This document shows positions 4,695 to 5,241 of a DNA stretch of 5,241 bases, piece by piece (position 1 is the stretch's first letter; each line of letters starts with the position of its first letter). Under the pieces are notes generated by a model. The model made no database searches. It was given only the letters and a program-made list of their open reading frames with translations, and had not been told where the DNA came from. The DNA comes from Gallionellaceae bacterium. Its GTDB lineage: Bacteria > Pseudomonadota > Gammaproteobacteria > Burkholderiales > Gallionellaceae. Where the stretch lies: contig PLYB01000225.1 in the NCBI GenBank assembly GCA_003151655.1, positions 1 to 5,241 of the forward strand. The letters run 5' to 3'. Position numbers and translations under genes: made by a program.

Positions 4695-5241
4695 ATGGAA
4701 CACGCTTTGGTTATATTTTTCGTATTTTCGCCATTCGTAATTCTGGCGCTAATGATACTTACTGGCGGCCAAGGTCCTGCTGCCGTCGCTCAAAAGTCAC
4801 TCTATGAAAAACTCGGTGGTGAAGCAGCGGTAAATGCAGCCGTGGATATTTTCTATCGCAAAGTCCTGAAAGATGATCGCATCAAACATTTCTTTGATGG
4901 CGTTGACATGGCCAAGCAAGCATCCAAACAAAAAGCTTTCTTAACCGTGGCATTTGGCGGCCCGAACAAGTACAGCGGCGAAGATATGCGTAAAGGTCAT
5001 GCACACCTGGTTAAACAAGGTCTGAACGATTCGCATTTTGACGCGGTAATGGAAAATCTGGGTGCAACACTGCAAGAACTGAAGGTACCTGGCGACCTGA
5101 TCGCTCAAGCCGCTGCCATCGCCGAAAGCACCCGCAATGATGTTTTGGGCAAATCCGCTTCCGGTGCCGCTCCGGAAAAATCACTGTATGAAAAAATCGG
5201 CGGCGAACCCGCAGTCAATGCAGCCGTGGATATTTTCTATC
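4695..5241 (+). CDS. Tandem truncated haemoglobin with N-terminal membrane segment (partial, open at right edge)
   Basis: The frame runs from ATG 4695 to the window end, 182 complete codons, with no stop. GGGAG (4682-4686) lies eight bases before the start. Residues 5-22 are strongly hydrophobic (LVIFFVFSPFVILALMIL), then TGGQGPAAVAQ, so this is either a signal anchor or a signal peptide cut after AVA (30-32). The first globin domain spans about 34-153: KSLYEKLGG, Tyr54 (B10) in IFYRKV, DDRIKHFF, Gln75 (E7) and Gln79 (E11) in the E helix, FGGPNKY, and proximal His102 in MRKGHAHL. It resembles Synechocystis GlbN closely, but the E10 distal His is Lys78 here, and the C-terminal His that links haem covalently in GlbN is absent (about Thr146). 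After the linker SASGAAPE a second unit begins, KSLYEKIGG, followed by PAVNAAVDIFY, repeating the first with a 128-residue period. Role inferred: O2/NO chemistry at the inner membrane or in the periplasm. Confidence 0.9.
   Translation, partial: MEHALVIFFVFSPFVILALMILTGGQGPAAVAQKSLYEKLGGEAAVNAAVDIFYRKVLKDDRIKHFFDGVDMAKQASKQKAFLTVAFGGPNKYSGEDMRKGHAHLVKQGLNDSHFDAVMENLGATLQELKVPGDLIAQAAAIAESTRNDVLGKSASGAAPEKSLYEKIGGEPAVNAAVDIFY

Noticed and set aside
1..5241. CRISPR array, tRNA, rRNA or transposase gene
   Set aside because: No regularly spaced direct repeats, cloverleaf, rRNA core or transposase-like frame was seen on either strand.

Overview
The window is chromosomal DNA of moderate GC content from a Gram-negative bacterium. 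It carries an outer-membrane beta-barrel protein with a Sec signal and a terminal aromatic residue, a lipobox lipoprotein, a YibF-like glutathione S-transferase and a two-gene YeeE/YedE transporter of the PmpA/PmpB type. This combination suggests Pseudomonadota. Sulfur-handling genes, truncated haemoglobins and many interspersed palindromes would suit an environmental beta- or gammaproteobacterium, but no phylogenetic marker is present, so nothing finer is claimed.

Layout. Positions 1-721 (minus): thiG, running off the left edge, and thiS upstream of it, likely one transcription unit from a promoter at about 755-783. The 156-base gap between them holds a long hairpin repeat. Positions 926-1150 (plus): a small lipoprotein of unknown function. 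Positions 1151-1507: no gene, but a candidate promoter and a large nested palindrome (1307-1483). Positions 1508-2071 (plus): an 8-stranded-type outer-membrane barrel protein. It converges on a YibF-like GST (2143-2751, minus), with a hairpin at the junction. Positions 2887-3827 (plus): a translationally coupled pmpA-pmpB pair behind a promoter whose -35 box lies in a perfect dyad. Positions 3831-4049: a second large palindromic repeat. Positions 4063-4497 (minus): a single-domain group 1 truncated haemoglobin. Positions 4695-5241 (plus, open at the right edge): a divergent gene with an N-terminal hydrophobic segment, one complete truncated-haemoglobin domain and the start of a second, near-identical one.

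How the genes fit together. ThiS and ThiG carry sulfur into the thiazole ring of thiamin. PmpA/PmpB probably move a sulfur compound across the inner membrane. The two divergent globin genes share a regulatory gap with several dyads and probably handle NO or O2. The most unusual item is the tandem globin at the right edge: a membrane-targeted or exported protein built from at least two trHb1 units with a 128-residue period. It is missing from simple complete-ORF scans because its stop codon lies outside the window.
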